A stretch of 64,000 nucleotides of DNA from NCBI GenBank assembly GCA_963706685.1, contig CAVPMY010000002.1:310001-374000 (forward strand), given 5' to 3'. The position numbers and the translations under genes are program-made. Positions 52,716-63,124 of this stretch are shown piece after piece. The notes beneath the pieces are model-generated. The model worked only from the letters and a program-made list of their open reading frames with translations. It searched no databases and was not told the DNA's origin. This DNA comes from CADEEN01 sp963706685 (GTDB lineage: Bacteria; Pseudomonadota; Gammaproteobacteria; Burkholderiales; Burkholderiaceae_C). Each line of letters begins with the position of its first letter. The stretch's first letter is position 1.

Positions 52716-52970
52716 CTGCGCAGTGCCGCGCGCACGCCGCCCGGCAGCAGAACCAGCCACCGCGCGTTGGACGCCCGCCTCAGTCGTGAGGCACCCGGCC
52801 CGCGGTTTCGGCCCCTCTCCCCTGACGCTGCGAATCGAATGCGCTTGACGCGCGTTCGGCTCGAACACCAGGGCCAGAACCTCCCCCGAGTTTTTCCCGA
52901 TCCTGGGGCCGAACCTTTGCGGCAACGCTCGGCTGAGCAAGCCGCGCCACCCGAGGGTTCATCCTTCGCC
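52716..52970 (+). other. Long untranslated leader of rho
   Basis: About 250 bases between the inferred promoter and the rho ATG, with C-rich stretches. One frame stays open from 52767 into rho, but it has no family similarity and other betaproteobacterial Rho proteins begin at MHLSEL. A leader of this size fits the known attenuation of rho by its own product. No small gene is recognised in it. Confidence 0.5.
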
Positions 52971-54237
52971 ATGCATCTTTCCGAACTGAAAGCGCAGCAC
53001 GTCTCGAGCCTGATCAAGATGGGCGAGGAGCTGGAGATCGAAAACGTCGCTCGCCTGCGCAAGCAGGAGCTGATGTTCGCGATCATGAAAAAGCGCGCCA
53101 AGGCCGGCGAGCAGGTCTTCGGCGACGGCGTGCTCGAAGTGCTGCCTGACGGCTTCGGCTTCCTGCGCTCGATCGAGGCCAGCTACATGGCAAGCACCGA
53201 CGACATCTACCTGTCGCCGAGCCAGGTGCGGCGCTTCAACCTGCACACCGGCGACATGGTCGAAGGCGAGGTGCGCGTGCCCAAGGACGGCGAGCGCTAC
53301 TTCGCGCTGGTCAAGGTCGACCGCGTCAATGGCGCTGCACGCCCGAGGAGAGCAAGCACAAGATCATGTTCGAGAACCTGACGCCGCTGTTCCCGAAGGA
53401 GCAGTTCAAGCTCGAGCGTGACGATCAAGGGCGAAGAGAACATCACCAGCCGCATCATCGATCTGATCGCGCCGATCGGCAAAGGCCAGCGCGCGCTGCT
53501 GGTCGCGCAGCCCAAGACCGGCAAGACGGTGATGATGCAGCAGCTGGCGCACGCCACTCGTCGCCAACCACCCCGAGGTGCACCTGATCGTGCTGCTGGT
53601 CGACGAGCGGCCCGAGGAAGTGACCGAGATGCTGCGCACGGTGCGCGGCGAGGTCATCAGCTCGACCTTCGACGAGCCCGCCGCGCGCCACGTGCAGGTG
53701 GCCGAGATGGTGATCGAGCGCGCCAAGCGCCTGGTCGAACTGAAGAAGGACGTGGTCATCCTGCTCGACTCGATCACCCGCCTGGCGCGCGCCTACAACA
53801 ACGTGCTGCCCCAGTCCGGCAAGGTGCTGACCGGCGGCGTCGACGCCAACGCGCTGCAGCGCCCGAAGCGCTTCTTCGGCGCCGCGCGCAATGTCGAAGA
53901 AGGCGGCTCGCTGACCATCATCGGCACCGCGCTGATCGACACCGGCTCGAAGATGGACGAGGTCATCTACGAGGAGTTCAAGGGCACCGGCAACTGCGAG
54001 ATCCATCTCGATCGCCGCATGGCCGAGAAACGCGTCTACCCGTCGATCCTGATCAACAAGAGCGGCACGCGGCGCGAGGAACTGCTGCTCAAGCCCGAGA
54101 TCCTGCAAAAGACCTGGATCCTGCGCAAACTGCTCTACCCGATGGACGAGATCGAGTCGATGGAGTTCATCCTCGACAAGATGAAGGCGAGCAAGAACAA
54201 CCTCGACTTCTTCGACATGATGCGCCGCGGCGGCTGA
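52971..54237 (+). CDS. rho: Transcription termination factor Rho (frameshifted)
   Basis: About 420-residue hexameric RNA helicase. The start MHLSELKAQHVSSLIKMGEE leads to the N-terminal domain. The cold-shock RNA-binding fold has EVLPDGFGFLRSIEASYMAS and DIYLSPSQVRRFNLHTGDMV. The ATPase has IGKGQRALLVAQPKTGKTVM (Walker A), LIVLLVDERPEEVTEM, KDVVILLDSITRLARAYNNV (Walker B) and GGVDANALQRPKRFFGAARN (Q-loop region), ending NNLDFFDMMRRGG. Single extra bases near 53340, 53420 and 53562 break the frame; the last 220 codons are clean. Essential in most bacteria. Confidence 0.96.
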
Positions 54238-54241
54238 CTGA

Positions 54242-54305
54242 CAGCCCCGATCTCGCTTCGCTCGCGCCCCCCGAGGGGAGCGCGGTCCGCTTGGGACGGC
54301 CCGGC
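54242..54305. repeat. Diverged copy of the palindromic element, between rho and rpmE2
   Basis: CGCGCCCCCCGAGGGGAGCG forms a hairpin, and the flank CTTGGGACGGCCCGGCG matches CTTGGGAGCGGCCCGGCG of the array at 49.5 kb. The same general plan (C-run, G-run, then TTGGGA and CCCGGCG) shows it is the same family. A TATAAT box at 54318–54323 follows and probably serves rpmE2. Confidence 0.65.
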
Positions 54306-54397
54306 GCTGGCCCGCCCTATAATTCGCTTTTCCCGACCCCGGCAAGTGCGCTGCATCGAGCGGCGTGGCTGCCGCAACCCCTGCAAGAGGTTTTCCC

Positions 54398-54662
54398 ATG
54401 AAAGACGGCATTCACCCCACCTACCGCGACGTCTGTCTTCGTCGGACCTGTCCAACGGCTTCAAGTTCGTCACCCGTTCGACGCGTGCAGACCAAGGAAA
54501 TCGATCAAGCTGGACGACGGCCGCGAACTGCCGCTGTTCAAGCTGGAAACCACCAGCGAGTCGCACCCGTTCTACACCGGCACGCAAAAGAGCATCGACA
54601 GCCTCGGCGGCCGCGTCGAGAAGTTCCGCAACAAGTTCGCCAAGGTCGGCATCAAGAAGTGA
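54398..54662 (+). CDS. rpmE2: Ribosomal protein L31 type B (frameshifted)
   Basis: About 87 residues. The start MKDGIHPTYRDV is the type B form, which lacks the zinc-binding Cys of type A. Further on are LSNGFKFVTRST and KLDDGRELPLFKLETTSESH, then PFYTGTQKSIDSLGGRVEKF and the end RNKFAKVGIKK. Extra bases between about 54437 and 54505 split the first third. AAGAGG precedes the ATG. It has its own minus-10 box (54318–54323) and a strong terminator. Type B L31 often replaces type A when zinc is low. Confidence 0.92.
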
Positions 54663-54687
54663 GCGTGTCGCTGGCAGCCGCGATCAA

Positions 54688-54710
54688 GGGCAGCCTCGGC
54701 TGCCCTTTTT
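54688..54710 (+). terminator. Rho-independent terminator of rpmE2
   Basis: Perfect arms GGGCAGCC and GGCTGCCC around a 2-base centre, followed directly by TTTTT. It ends 14 bases before the start of the glycosyltransferase gene. Confidence 0.92.
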
Positions 54711-54724
54711 CATGTCGAGCAAGC

Positions 54725-56427
54725 ATGATCGACGCCGTGAACTCCGTCAGCCCCAACCCAGCCCTGGTGACGCAGCGCGCCGTGCAGCGCCTGCCGCGCC
54801 TGGCGCTGCTGCTGTTGTGCGCCGCCTACGTGCTGCCCGGCCTGTTCGGCCGCGACCCCTGGCGCAACGCCGATCAGACGGCCTTCGGCTACATGCTGGC
54901 GATGGCCGAGGGCCGCACGCTCGTGGTGGGCACCGACCATCGGCGGCCTGCCGCTCGACACCGCGCTGCTGCCGCACTGGCTGGGCGCGGGCAGCATCGC
55001 TTGCTGTCGCCGCTGATCGACGCGCCACTGGCCGCACGCGTGCCCTTCGGCTGCTGCTGGCGCTGCGTGCTGGTGCTGACCTGGTACACCACCTTCCATC
55101 TCGCGCGCACCGAGGCCGCGCAGCCGCTGGCGTTCGCCTTCGGCGGCGAGGCCGACGCCGGTCGGACTATGCCCGCGCGATGGCCGACGGCGCGCTGCTG
55201 GCGCTGATCGCCACGCTGGGCCTGCTGCAGCTCGGTCACGAGACCACGCCCGAGCTGGTGCAGCTGTTCGCCGCTGCGCTGGCGCTGTGGGCGCTGGCCG
55301 CTGCGCCTTATCGCCGCTGGCGTGCACGCGCTGGCCGTGCTGCTGGCGCTGCCGCTGCTGGCCGCCAGCGGCGCGCCGACGATGGCCGTGCTGTTCGGCA
55401 TGGTCGGCACGGTGATCGCGCGCGCTCGCGCTACGCCCAGGTCCGCGCGCTACTGCGCCGCTGGCTGGCCACGGCGACGCTGGTCGCCGCGCTGCTGGCC
55501 TGGGCGCTGGGCACCTGGGCCTGGCGCGATCGGTTCCGAGCCAACGGCGCGCAAGCGCTGCAATTCGGCGCGCCTGTGGCTGTGGTTCCTGTGGCCGGCC
55601 TGGCCGCTGGCGCTGTGGACGCTGTGGCGCTGGCGCCGCCATCTGGCGCAACCGCCACATGTCGCGCTGCCGCTGGCGTTGGCCGCCGTGTCGCTGGTGG
55701 CCTGCGTGGCCGGCGGCGGCTTCGACCGCGCGCTGATGCTCGGCCTGCCGGCGTTTGCGGTGCTGGCGCCTTTGCGCTGCCGACGCTGCAGCGCAGCGCG
55801 ACGGCGGCCATCGACTGGTTCTCGGTGTTCTTCTTCACGCTCGCCGCGCTGGCCGATCTGGGTCATCTACGTGGCGATGCAGACCGGCGTGCCCGGCGAA
55901 GCCGGCCGCCAACGTCGCCAAGCTGGCGCCGGGCTTCCGAGCCCAGTTCTCGGTGCCGCGCGTTCGCGCTGGCGCTCGCCGGCACGGTGGCCTGGCTGGC
56001 GCTGGTGCGCTGGCGCACCGGCCGCCACCGCGCACGCGCTGTGGAAGAGCCTGGTGCTGCCGGCCGGCGGCGTGGCGCTGTGCTGGCTGCTGCTGATGAC
56101 GCTGTGGCTGCCGCTGCTCGACTACGCGCGCAGCAACCGGCCGTGGGTCGAGCGCGCTGGCGCCGCATGTGCCGGCCGGCGCCTGCATCGCCGCGCCGGG
56201 CTACTCGCGGTCGGCCGGTGGCCGCGCTGGAGTAATACGGCCGCTGGCGTGTCGATGGCGCGGCGCAGGACGCACGTCGGCGCATGCGCCGGTGCCGACT
56301 GCTGCCAGGAGCAGCCGCGGGCAGCGCTCAGCCGCGCCCGCCGCGCGGCTGGAACGAGGTCGCTCGTGTGCGCCGGCCGACCGACCGCGATGAAGTGACG
56401 CTGGTGCTGCGCCGCTCGCCGCCCTGA
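54725..56427 (+). CDS. Membrane glycosyltransferase, ArnT/PMT-like (frameshifted)
   Basis: About 560 residues, GT-C fold, with many hydrophobic helices. The start RLPRLALLLLCAAYVLPGLF leads to GRDPWRNAD, the acidic catalytic loop typical of ArnT-like enzymes. Membrane segments follow, such as LLALIATLGLLQLG, ALALWALAAAPYRRW and LALAAVSLVACVAGGGFDRA. The soluble C-terminal part begins near WVERVAPHVPAGACIAAPG. Such enzymes move sugars from lipid carriers to lipid A, proteins or polymers; donor and target are unknown. More than ten extra bases break the frame. The 3' end abuts the convergent phoR gene, which makes its last bases uncertain. Confidence 0.8.
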
Positions 56428-56429
56428 GC

Positions 56430-57791
56430 GCTCGCGCAGCTGCTCTGCGCCTCGGCGCTGCGCACCCGGACGCGCGCTGCGGGCACAGACCAGCCTGAAA
56501 CTCGAACCCTTGCCGAGCTCGCTCTGGATCTCGATCTCGCCGCCGTGGCGCTGCATCACATGCTTGACGATGGACAGGCCCAGGCCGGTGCCGCCGGTCT
56601 CGCGCGAGCGGCTGCCGTCGACGCGGTAGAAGCGCTCGGTCAGGCGCGGCAGGTGCTCGCGCGCGATGCCGATGCCGGTGTCGCGCACCTCGAACTCGCC
56701 GCAGCCGTCGGCGCGCGCACTCGCCAGCGCACGTCGATGCGGCCGCCGTCGGGCGTGTAGCGCACGGCGTTGGTGACGCAGGTTGCCCATCGCGCTGGCC
56801 AGTTCGCCGTCGCATGCCCGCGATCTCGCACGCCCGGCTGCGCATCCACAGCTCGATGCTCGTGACGGCCCGCCGACAGCAGCTCGCGCATCGGCCAGCA
56901 CGCGCGCCAGCAGAGCGCGTCACCGGCCAGCCAGCGGTCCGATCGGCGGCCGCGGGCTGCCCTCGAGCTGCGCCAGCGTCAGCAGGTCGTCGACCAGCGC
57001 CTGCATGCGCGTCGGTCTGCTGCCGCATCAGCGCCAGCACGCGCGGCGCTCGGCAGCTCGACAGCGGCACGCTGGCCAGCGTCTCGACGAAGCCGGCCAG
57101 CACCGTCAGCGGCGTGCGGATCTCGTGCGACGACGTTGGCGACGAAGTCGCGCCGCATCGCCTCGGTGCGCTCGCGCTCGGTGATGTCCTGCGACAGCAG
57201 CAGCTTCTGGCCGTCGCCGTAGGGCCTGCACGACGACCTGGAGCGTGGCATGGCCGCGCGGGCTGGTGAAGACGATCGGCGCATCGAACGCGCCGCCTTG
57301 CAGGTAGCGCGACGAAGGCCGGCAAGCGCACCAGGTTGGTGACGCGCTGGCGCCGGTCGCGCTCCGGATCGAGCCCGAAGTGATCGGCGGCGCGCGCGTT
57401 GCACCAGTCGATCTGCTCCTCGGCATCGAGCATCAGGACGCCGTTGGGCGAGGCCTCGATGGCCGCGACGGAATTGGCGCAGGCGATTGCGTTCGGCGGC
57501 GGCTTCGTGCTCGCGCCCGCGCAGCGCCTTTTCGATGCGGTAGCCAGTTCGCCCCAGAAGCCGGTGTCACGCGGCGCCGGCTGCGTCTGCGTACCGCGCA
57601 GCCAGTTCATCAGCCGCTCGGCGCGCAGCGCGTCGATCGACGCGGTCAAGGCGACGCCGACATGCCGCGCCGCACGGCCGTCCCCAGGCCACTCGCGCCG
57701 ATGACGCGGCCCACCACCCAGCCTATGCAAGGCGCCAGCCGCCAGACCGAGCAGCAGCGCAAACACGCGGCCGCACCAGCGAATCGTTCAT
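56430..57791 (-). CDS. phoR: Phosphate sensor histidine kinase PhoR (frameshifted)
   Basis: About 445 residues. The N-terminus MNDSLVRPRVFALLLGLAAG is a membrane anchor. A PAS domain (EASPNGVLMLDAEEQIDWCN, AADHFGLDPERD), the His box (ATSSHEIRTPLTVLAGFVET-like, with the phospho-accepting His) and the ATP-binding lid (DTGIGIAREHLPRLTERFYR, GGTGLGLSIVKHVMQRHGGE, then IEIQSELGKGSSFRLVC) follow. It phosphorylates PhoB when phosphate is scarce, under control of PstSCAB–PhoU. More than ten extra bases break it. Its exact stop is not clear; the end is placed near the convergent glycosyltransferase stop. Confidence 0.9.
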
Positions 57792-58501
57792 CGGCCCCGG
57801 CTGTAGCCACGTCAGCCGATAGCCCGCGCCACGCACGGTCTCGACCATCGGCGCAGCACTGCACCGGCGTCCAGCGCCTCGCGCAGACGCTTGATGTGCA
57901 CGTCGACCGTGCGCTCCTCGATGAAGACATGGTCACCCCAGACGCGGTCGAGCAGCTGCGCGCGGCTGTGCACGCGCTCGGGATGCGTCATCAGGAAGTG
58001 CAGCAGGCGGAACTCGGTCGGCCCGACCTTGGCTTCGCTCGGCACGCCGTCCACGATCCGCGTGACGCGGTGCGTCGCCGGGTCCAGCGCGCAGGCCCGC
58101 CACCTCGACCGCGTCGTCGAGCGCCTGCGGCGCCTTGCGGCGCAGCACGCGCGCGGATGCGCGCCAGCAGCTCCTTGGGCGAGAACGGCTTGGTCAGGTA
58201 GTCGTCGGCGCCGGCATCGAGGCCGGCAATCTTGTCGGTCTCTTCGGCGCGCGCGGTCAGCATGATGATCGGCAAGCCTCGCGTGCGCGCCTGGGCGCGC
58301 CAGGCTGCGCGAGAGCTGCAGGCCCGACTGGCCCGGCAGCATCCAGTCGAGCAGCACCAGGTCGGGCAGCGCGTCATCGACTTGGGCCGTGGCCTCATCG
58401 GCGTCGCCGGCAATGCTGACCTCGAAGCCCGCATGGCGCAGGTTGATGGCCATCAGTTCGGCAATCGCCGATTCGTCTTCGACGACCAGGATCCGGCTCA
58501 T
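57789..58501 (-). CDS. phoB: Phosphate response regulator PhoB (frameshifted)
   Basis: About 235 residues. The receiver starts MSRILVVEDESAIAELMAIN, and the phospho-Asp is in DLVLLDWMLPGQSGLQL. The winged helix has EFRLLHFLMTHPERVHSRAQ, LLDRVWGDHVFIEERTVDVH, then IKRLREALD and TVRGAGYRLTW. Several extra bases break the middle. As read, no stop separates it from the phoR ATG, which is in the same frame. Deleting one G of the GGGG near 57792 gives a TGA that overlaps the phoR ATG as ATGA, the usual arrangement. Binds PHO boxes, such as those found near 63.1 kb. Confidence 0.94.
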
Positions 58502-59214
58502 CTGATCGCATCGCGTCGACATTCGCGACATCGACCGAGCTGTGCCGCACGTCGGTGCCCTTGACGACGTAGATGATGGCCTCGGCCAGGTTCTTCGCAT
58601 GGTCGCCGACGCGCTCGATCGCCTTGGCCACGAAGACCAGGTCGATGCTGACGAGATCGTGCGCGGGTCTTCCATCATGTAGGTGATCAGCTTGCGCAGC
58701 AGGCCGTCGAATTCCTGGTCGATCTGGTCGTCGCCGCTTGAGCACCTCGCAGCGCCTGCGCGGTGTCCAGCCGCGCGAAGGCGTCGAGCGCCTTGCGCAG
58801 CTGGGCGATCGCCAGGTCGGCCTCGAAGCCGAGATCGGCCACCGGCAGGCGCAGGCGGCTGGACACGCCGGTGTTGATCAGCCGCTGCACCGTGCGCGCG
58901 ATGCGCGCCGCCTCGTCGCCGACACGCTCGAGGTTGGCGATCGTCTTGCTGATCGCGATCAGCAGGCGCAGGTCGCGCGCCGTCGGCTGGCGCCGCGCGA
59001 TGATGGCCGAGAGGTCGCGGTCGATCTCGACTTCCATCTGGTTGACGCGCTCTTCCTGCTGCAGCACCTGCGTGGCGGTCTCGCCGCTGAAGTTGGTCAG
59101 CGCATAGACCGCCTGCGCGACCTGCGATTCGACCAGGCCGCCCATCTCGAGCACGCGGTTGGAAATGCCGCCGAGCTCGGCGTCGAACTGCGTGGAGAGG
59201 TGTTTTTCAGCCAT
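58498..59214 (-). CDS. phoU: Phosphate transport regulator PhoU (frameshifted)
   Basis: About 236 residues, two three-helix bundles. MAEKHLSTQFDAELGGISNR opens it, then ERVNQMEVEIDRDLSAIIAR, and DLRLLIAISKTIANLERVGD is one metal-binding E/DxxxD helix; the second is LVFVAKAIERVGDHAKNLAE, followed by AIIYVVKGTDVRHSSVD. Breaks near 58735, 58655 and 58525 are single bases. It lowers PhoR signalling when phosphate is plentiful. The stop overlaps the phoB ATG if the last break is repaired. Confidence 0.95.
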
Positions 59215-59229
59215 GTTGCGTTCACTCCA

Positions 59230-60018
59230 TCAGCCGAAGCGGCCGGTGATGTAGTCCTCGGTGTCCTTCTTCTTCGGCTTCATGAACAGCTCGGCGGTCG
59301 GGCCGAACTCGATCAGGTCGCCGAGGTACATGTAGGCGGTGTAGTCCGAGCAGCGCGCCGCCTGCTGCATGTTGTGCGTGACGATGACCACCGTGTAGTC
59401 GGCCTTCAGCTCGTGGATCAGCTCCTCGATCTTGCCGGTGGAGATCGGGTCGAGCGCCGAGCAGGGCTCGTCGAGCAGCAGCACCTCGGGCTTGATGGCG
59501 ATGCCGCGCGCGATGCACAGCCGCTGCTGCTGGCCGCCCGACAGGCTCGGCGCCGCTCTGGTCGAGCTTGTCCTTGACCTCGCCCCACAGCGCGGCCTTC
59601 TTCAGCGCCCACTCGACGCGCTCGTCCATCTCGACCCGCGGCAGGCTCTCGAACAGCCGCACGCCGAAGGCGATGTTGTCGTAGATCGACATCGGGAACG
59701 GCGTCGGCTTCTGGAACACCATGCCGATCTTGGCGCGGATCAGCGAGACATCGAGCTTCTTGTCGAGGATGTTCTCGCCGTCGAGCATGATCTGCCCTTC
59801 GGCGCGCTGCTCGGGGTAGAGCTCGAACATGCGGTTGAAGATGCGCAGCAAGGTGCTCTTGCCGCAGCCCGACGGGCCGATGAAGGCCGTGACCTTGCGC
59901 TCGGGGATGTCGAGGTTGATGTTCTTCAGCGCCTGGAAGTTGCCGTAGTAGAAGTTCAGGTCGCGCACCGAAATCTTTGCGCGTCTCGGCCGACGGGCAG
60001 TTGACTCTGGCTGTCCAT
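59230..60018 (-). CDS. pstB: Phosphate ABC transporter ATPase PstB (frameshifted)
   Basis: About 261 residues. The N-terminus MDSQSQLPVGRDA is followed by ISVRDLNFYYGNFQALKNIN. Walker A is VTAFIGPSGCGKSTLLRIFN and the Q-loop lies in IGMVFQKPTPFPMSIYDNIA. The signature motif LSGGQQQRLCIARGIAIKP is recovered after one extra base near 59550 is removed. Walker B is EVLLLDEPCSALDPISTGKI and the His switch is VVIVTHNMQQAARCSDYTA. The other break is near 59975. Part of the leftward pstSCAB–phoU–phoBR operon. Confidence 0.96.
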
Positions 60019-60028
60019 GTGGCCATGC

Positions 60029-60903
60029 TCAGTGTTTGTTGCGGAACAGCACGCGCGCCAGGATGTTGAGCGCCAGCACGCCCAGCGTGATCAGGAACAC
60101 GCCTGCCCAGGCCAGCTTCTGCCAGTTCTCGTAGGGGCTCATCGCGAACTTGAAGATCGTCACCGGCAGGCTGGCCATCGGCTCGCCCAGGTCTGGTGCT
60201 GAAGAACTGGTTGTCGACAGCGCGGTGAACAGCAGCGGCGCGGTCTCGCCGGCGATGCGCGCCAGCGCCAGCAGGACGCCGGTGATGACGCCGGCGCGCG
60301 CCGCCTTCAGCGTCACCGACCAGATCACCTTCCACTTCGGCGTGCCCAGCGCATAGGCGGCCTCGCGCAGCGCGTTCGGAATCAGCGCCAGCATGTTCTC
60401 GGTGGTGCGGATCGACGACCGGAATCACGATCAGCGCCAGCGCCAGCACGCCGGCCCAGCCGGAGAAGCTCTTGAACCGCGCCACGACCACGGCGTAGAT
60501 GAACAGGCCGATGACGATCGACGGCGCCGACAGCAGGATGTCGTTGATGAACTGCGTGACGCGGCCGAGCCAGCGTCTTCTGGCCGTATTCGGCCAGGTA
60601 GACGCCGGCCATGATGCCGATCGGCGTGCCGAGCGCGGTGGCCAGCCCGACCATCATGCACCGAGCCGACGATGGCGTTGGCCAGGCCGCCGCTCGGACC
60701 TGCGGCGGCGGCGTCATCTCGGTGAACACCGACAGCGCCAGACCGCCGACGCCGAGGCGAACCGTCTCGAACAGGATCCAGACCAGCCAGAACAGGCCGA
60801 AGGCCATCGCGCCCAGCGACAGCGTCAGCGCGATCACATTGATGCGCTTGCGGCCGCTGTGCTTGCGCATCCGCGCGGGGTCGAGGGTCGTCAGACTGCT
60901 CAT
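60029..60903 (-). CDS. pstA: Phosphate ABC transporter permease PstA (frameshifted)
   Basis: About 290 residues, six membrane helices. The start is MSSLTTLDPARMRKHSGRKR, then INVIALTLSLGAMAFGLFWL. Next comes GLATALGTPIGIMAGVYLAE, then NMLALIPNALREAAYALGTP and KWKVIWSVTLKAARAGVITG with the EAA loop that contacts PstB, and LLFTALSTTSS. Extra bases lie near 60660, 60580, 60420 and 60195. The ATG overlaps the pstC stop by 4 bases. Confidence 0.95.
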
Positions 60904-61931
60904 GTGCGGCCGCCCTCTCCCTTCTTCAAGCTCGACAGCAACAACTTGGACAGCGCCAGCACGACGAAGGTGATGAAGAACAGCACCAGGCCCAGGTAGA
61001 TCAGCGAGGCCTGGTGCAGACCCGCGCTGGCCTCGGCGAATTCGTTGGCCAGCGCCGAGGTGATGCTGTTGGCCGCCTCGAACAGCGACAGCGAGTCGAG
61101 CTGGTTGAAGTTGCCGATGACGAAGGTCACCGCCATCGTCTCGCCCAGCGCGCGGCCCAGGCCCAGCATGATGGCGCCGATGACGCCGGTCTTGGTGTAC
61201 GGCAGCACGACCTTCCAGACCACTTCCCAGGTCGTCGAGCCGAGTCCGTAGGCCGACTCCTTCAGCATCGGCGGCGTGATCTCGAAGACATCGCGCATCA
61301 CCGAGGCGATGAAGGGGATGATCATGATGGCCAGGATGATGCCGGCCGACAGGATGCCGATGCCCACCGGCGGGCCGGACACCAGCGCGCCGAACAGCGG
61401 CCAGTCGCCGACCCAGCGCTGCAGGGGCTGCTGCACGTAGGTGGCCAGGATCGGCCCGAAGACCAGCAGGCCCCACATGCCGTAGACGATCGACGGCACC
61501 GCGGCCAGCAGCTCGATCGCCATGCCCAGCGGCCGGCGCAGCCAGCCGGGCGACAGTTCGGTCAGGAACAGTGCGATGCCGAAGCTCACCGGCACGGCGA
61601 TCAGCAGCGCGATGAACGAGGTCGTCAGCGTGCCGTAGATCATCACCAGGCCGCCGTACTTGTCCTGGACCGGGTCCCACTCGCTGCGCCACAGGAACGA
61701 CAGGCCGTACTCCTGGATGGCCGGCCAGGCACCGACCACCAGCGAGACGATGATGCCCAGCAGCAGCGCCAGCGTCAGCCAGGCCGCCGCATGAGCGGCG
61801 ATGGCAAACAGCGCGTCGGCCCACGGGGCGCGGCGCTGACGCGACGGCGGCGCGCCGCCCGAGGCGGAGGACTGCATCTTCTTGTCGGCCGGAAGACCCC
61901 CAAGCGGGGCGGCGGGGAGTGTAGCGGTCAC
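60900..61931 (-). CDS. pstC: Phosphate ABC transporter permease PstC
   Basis: 343 residues, six membrane helices. The cytoplasmic N-terminus is long, with SASGGAPPSRQRRAPWADAL. FLWRSEWDPVQDKYGGLVMI, IELLAAVPSIVYGMWGLLVF and PMLKESAYGLGSTTWEVVWK (EAA loop), then LGLGRALGETMAVTFVIGN are all typical. The gene is intact, unlike its neighbours. pstS ends 34 bases upstream; the stop overlaps the pstA start. Confidence 0.97.
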   Translation of the reverse strand: MTATLPAAPLGGLPADKKMQSSASGGAPPSRQRRAPWADALFAIAAHAAAWLTLALLLGIIVSLVVGAWPAIQEYGLSFLWRSEWDPVQDKYGGLVMIYGTLTTSFIALLIAVPVSFGIALFLTELSPGWLRRPLGMAIELLAAVPSIVYGMWGLLVFGPILATYVQQPLQRWVGDWPLFGALVSGPPVGIGILSAGIILAIMIIPFIASVMRDVFEITPPMLKESAYGLGSTTWEVVWKVVLPYTKTGVIGAIMLGLGRALGETMAVTFVIGNFNQLDSLSLFEAANSITSALANEFAEASAGLHQASLIYLGLVLFFITFVVLALSKLLLSSLKKGEGGRT

Positions 61932-61965
61932 GGCCCTGGCCTCTACTTGTCAGCGGCTCTCCCGC

Positions 61966-63007
61966 TCACTTCAGGGCAACCGCCTTGCCCGAACCGTCCT
62001 TGATGCTCTCCCAGGCCCGACGCACCAGCGCCTTGACCGCGTCGGGCATCGGCACGTAGTCGAGTTCAGCCGCCATCTTGTCGCCGTTGGCGAAGGCCCA
62101 GTCGAAGAACTTCAGTGCCGTCGCCGCCTTGGCCGGCTTGTCCTGCGCCTTGTGCATCAGGATGAACGTCGCGCCGGTGAGCGGCCAGGCGTCCTTGCCG
62201 GGCTGTTCGGTCAGGATCTGGAAGAAGCTCTTGTCCCAGGCCGCACCGGCAGCGGCGGCCTTGAACGTCGCGTCGTCCGGATTGACGAAGTTGCCCGCCG
62301 CGTTGCGCAACTGGGCGTGTGCCATCTTGTTCTGCTTGGCGTACGCGTACTCGACGTAGCCGATCGAATTGGGCAGGCGCTGCACGATAGACGGCCACGC
62401 CTTCGTTGCCCTTGCCGCCGGCGCCGGTCGGCCAGTTCACCGCGGTGCCTTCGCCGACCTTGGCCTTCCACTCGGCATTGACCTTCGACAGGTAGTTGGT
62501 GAAGAGGAATGTGGTGCCCGAGCCGTCGGCGCGGCGCACCGGCGCGATGGCCGCGTCGGGCAGCGACACGCCGGGGTTGAGCGCGCTGATCGCCGCGTCG
62601 TTCCACTTGGTGATCTTGCCGAGGTAGATGTCGCCCAGCACGGCACCGGTCAGCTTCATCTGCCCGGGCGCGATGCCCTTGATGTTGACGACCGGGACGA
62701 CGCCGCCGATCACGGTCGGGAACTGCATCAGGCCGTCCTTGGCCAGTTCTTCGTCGGTCAGCGGCATGTCCGAGGCGCCGAAATCGACCGTCTTGCCGCT
62801 GATCTGGCGCATGCCGGCGCACGAGCCGACCGACTGGTAGTTGATCCTGACGCCGGTGGCCTTGTTGTAGGCATCAGCCCATTTGGAATACAAGGGCGCC
62901 GGAAACGAGGCGCCGGCGCCGGTGACGTCCTGCGCCAATGCTGCGGCGCCCAGCGAGAGCGCGGCAGCGGCGAGGGTGAGAGTGCGAAGGGAGCGCAGTG
63001 CTGACAT
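61966..63007 (-). CDS. pstS: Periplasmic phosphate-binding protein PstS (one frameshift)
   Basis: About 346 residues. The signal peptide is LRTLTLAAAALSLGAAALAQ, with cleavage near AQ|DVTGAG. DVTGAGASFPAPLYSKWADA is the strict start of the mature protein. The phosphate ligands are in YQSVGSCAGMRQISGKTVDF, GASDMPLTDEELA and APVRRADGSGTTFLFTNYLS. One extra base near 62388 breaks AVYRAAP from VQRLPNSIGYVEYAYAKQNK. The end is LVRRAWESIKDGSGKAVALK. First gene of the pst–pho operon, behind a PHO box. Confidence 0.96.
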
Positions 63008-63041
63008 GGACAGACCTCGTCGGGTTCGTTGAAGACAACAC

Positions 63042-63075
63042 ACTCTAGGAAATCTGTATGACGCTGACGTGACAA
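63042..63075 (-). promoter_or_regulatory. PHO box and minus-10 box of pstS
   Basis: On the minus strand TTGTCAC-GTCA-GCGTCAT (63075–63058) matches the PHO box CTGTCAT-N4-CTGTCAT at the key TGTCA and GTCAT positions. Ten bases on lies TAGAGT (63047–63042) as minus-10 box, the distance at which PhoB replaces the minus-35 contact. The start codon is 35 bases further. Confidence 0.8.
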
Positions 63076-63124
63076 GCGGCACCTTCGGCGGCCCAGGACC
63101 TGCTTTGGGCGCACTGACACGACA

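Noticed and set aside
52767..52970. N-terminal extension of Rho from an upstream start
   Set aside because: The frame is open but has no family similarity, and MHLSEL is the conserved start in betaproteobacteria.
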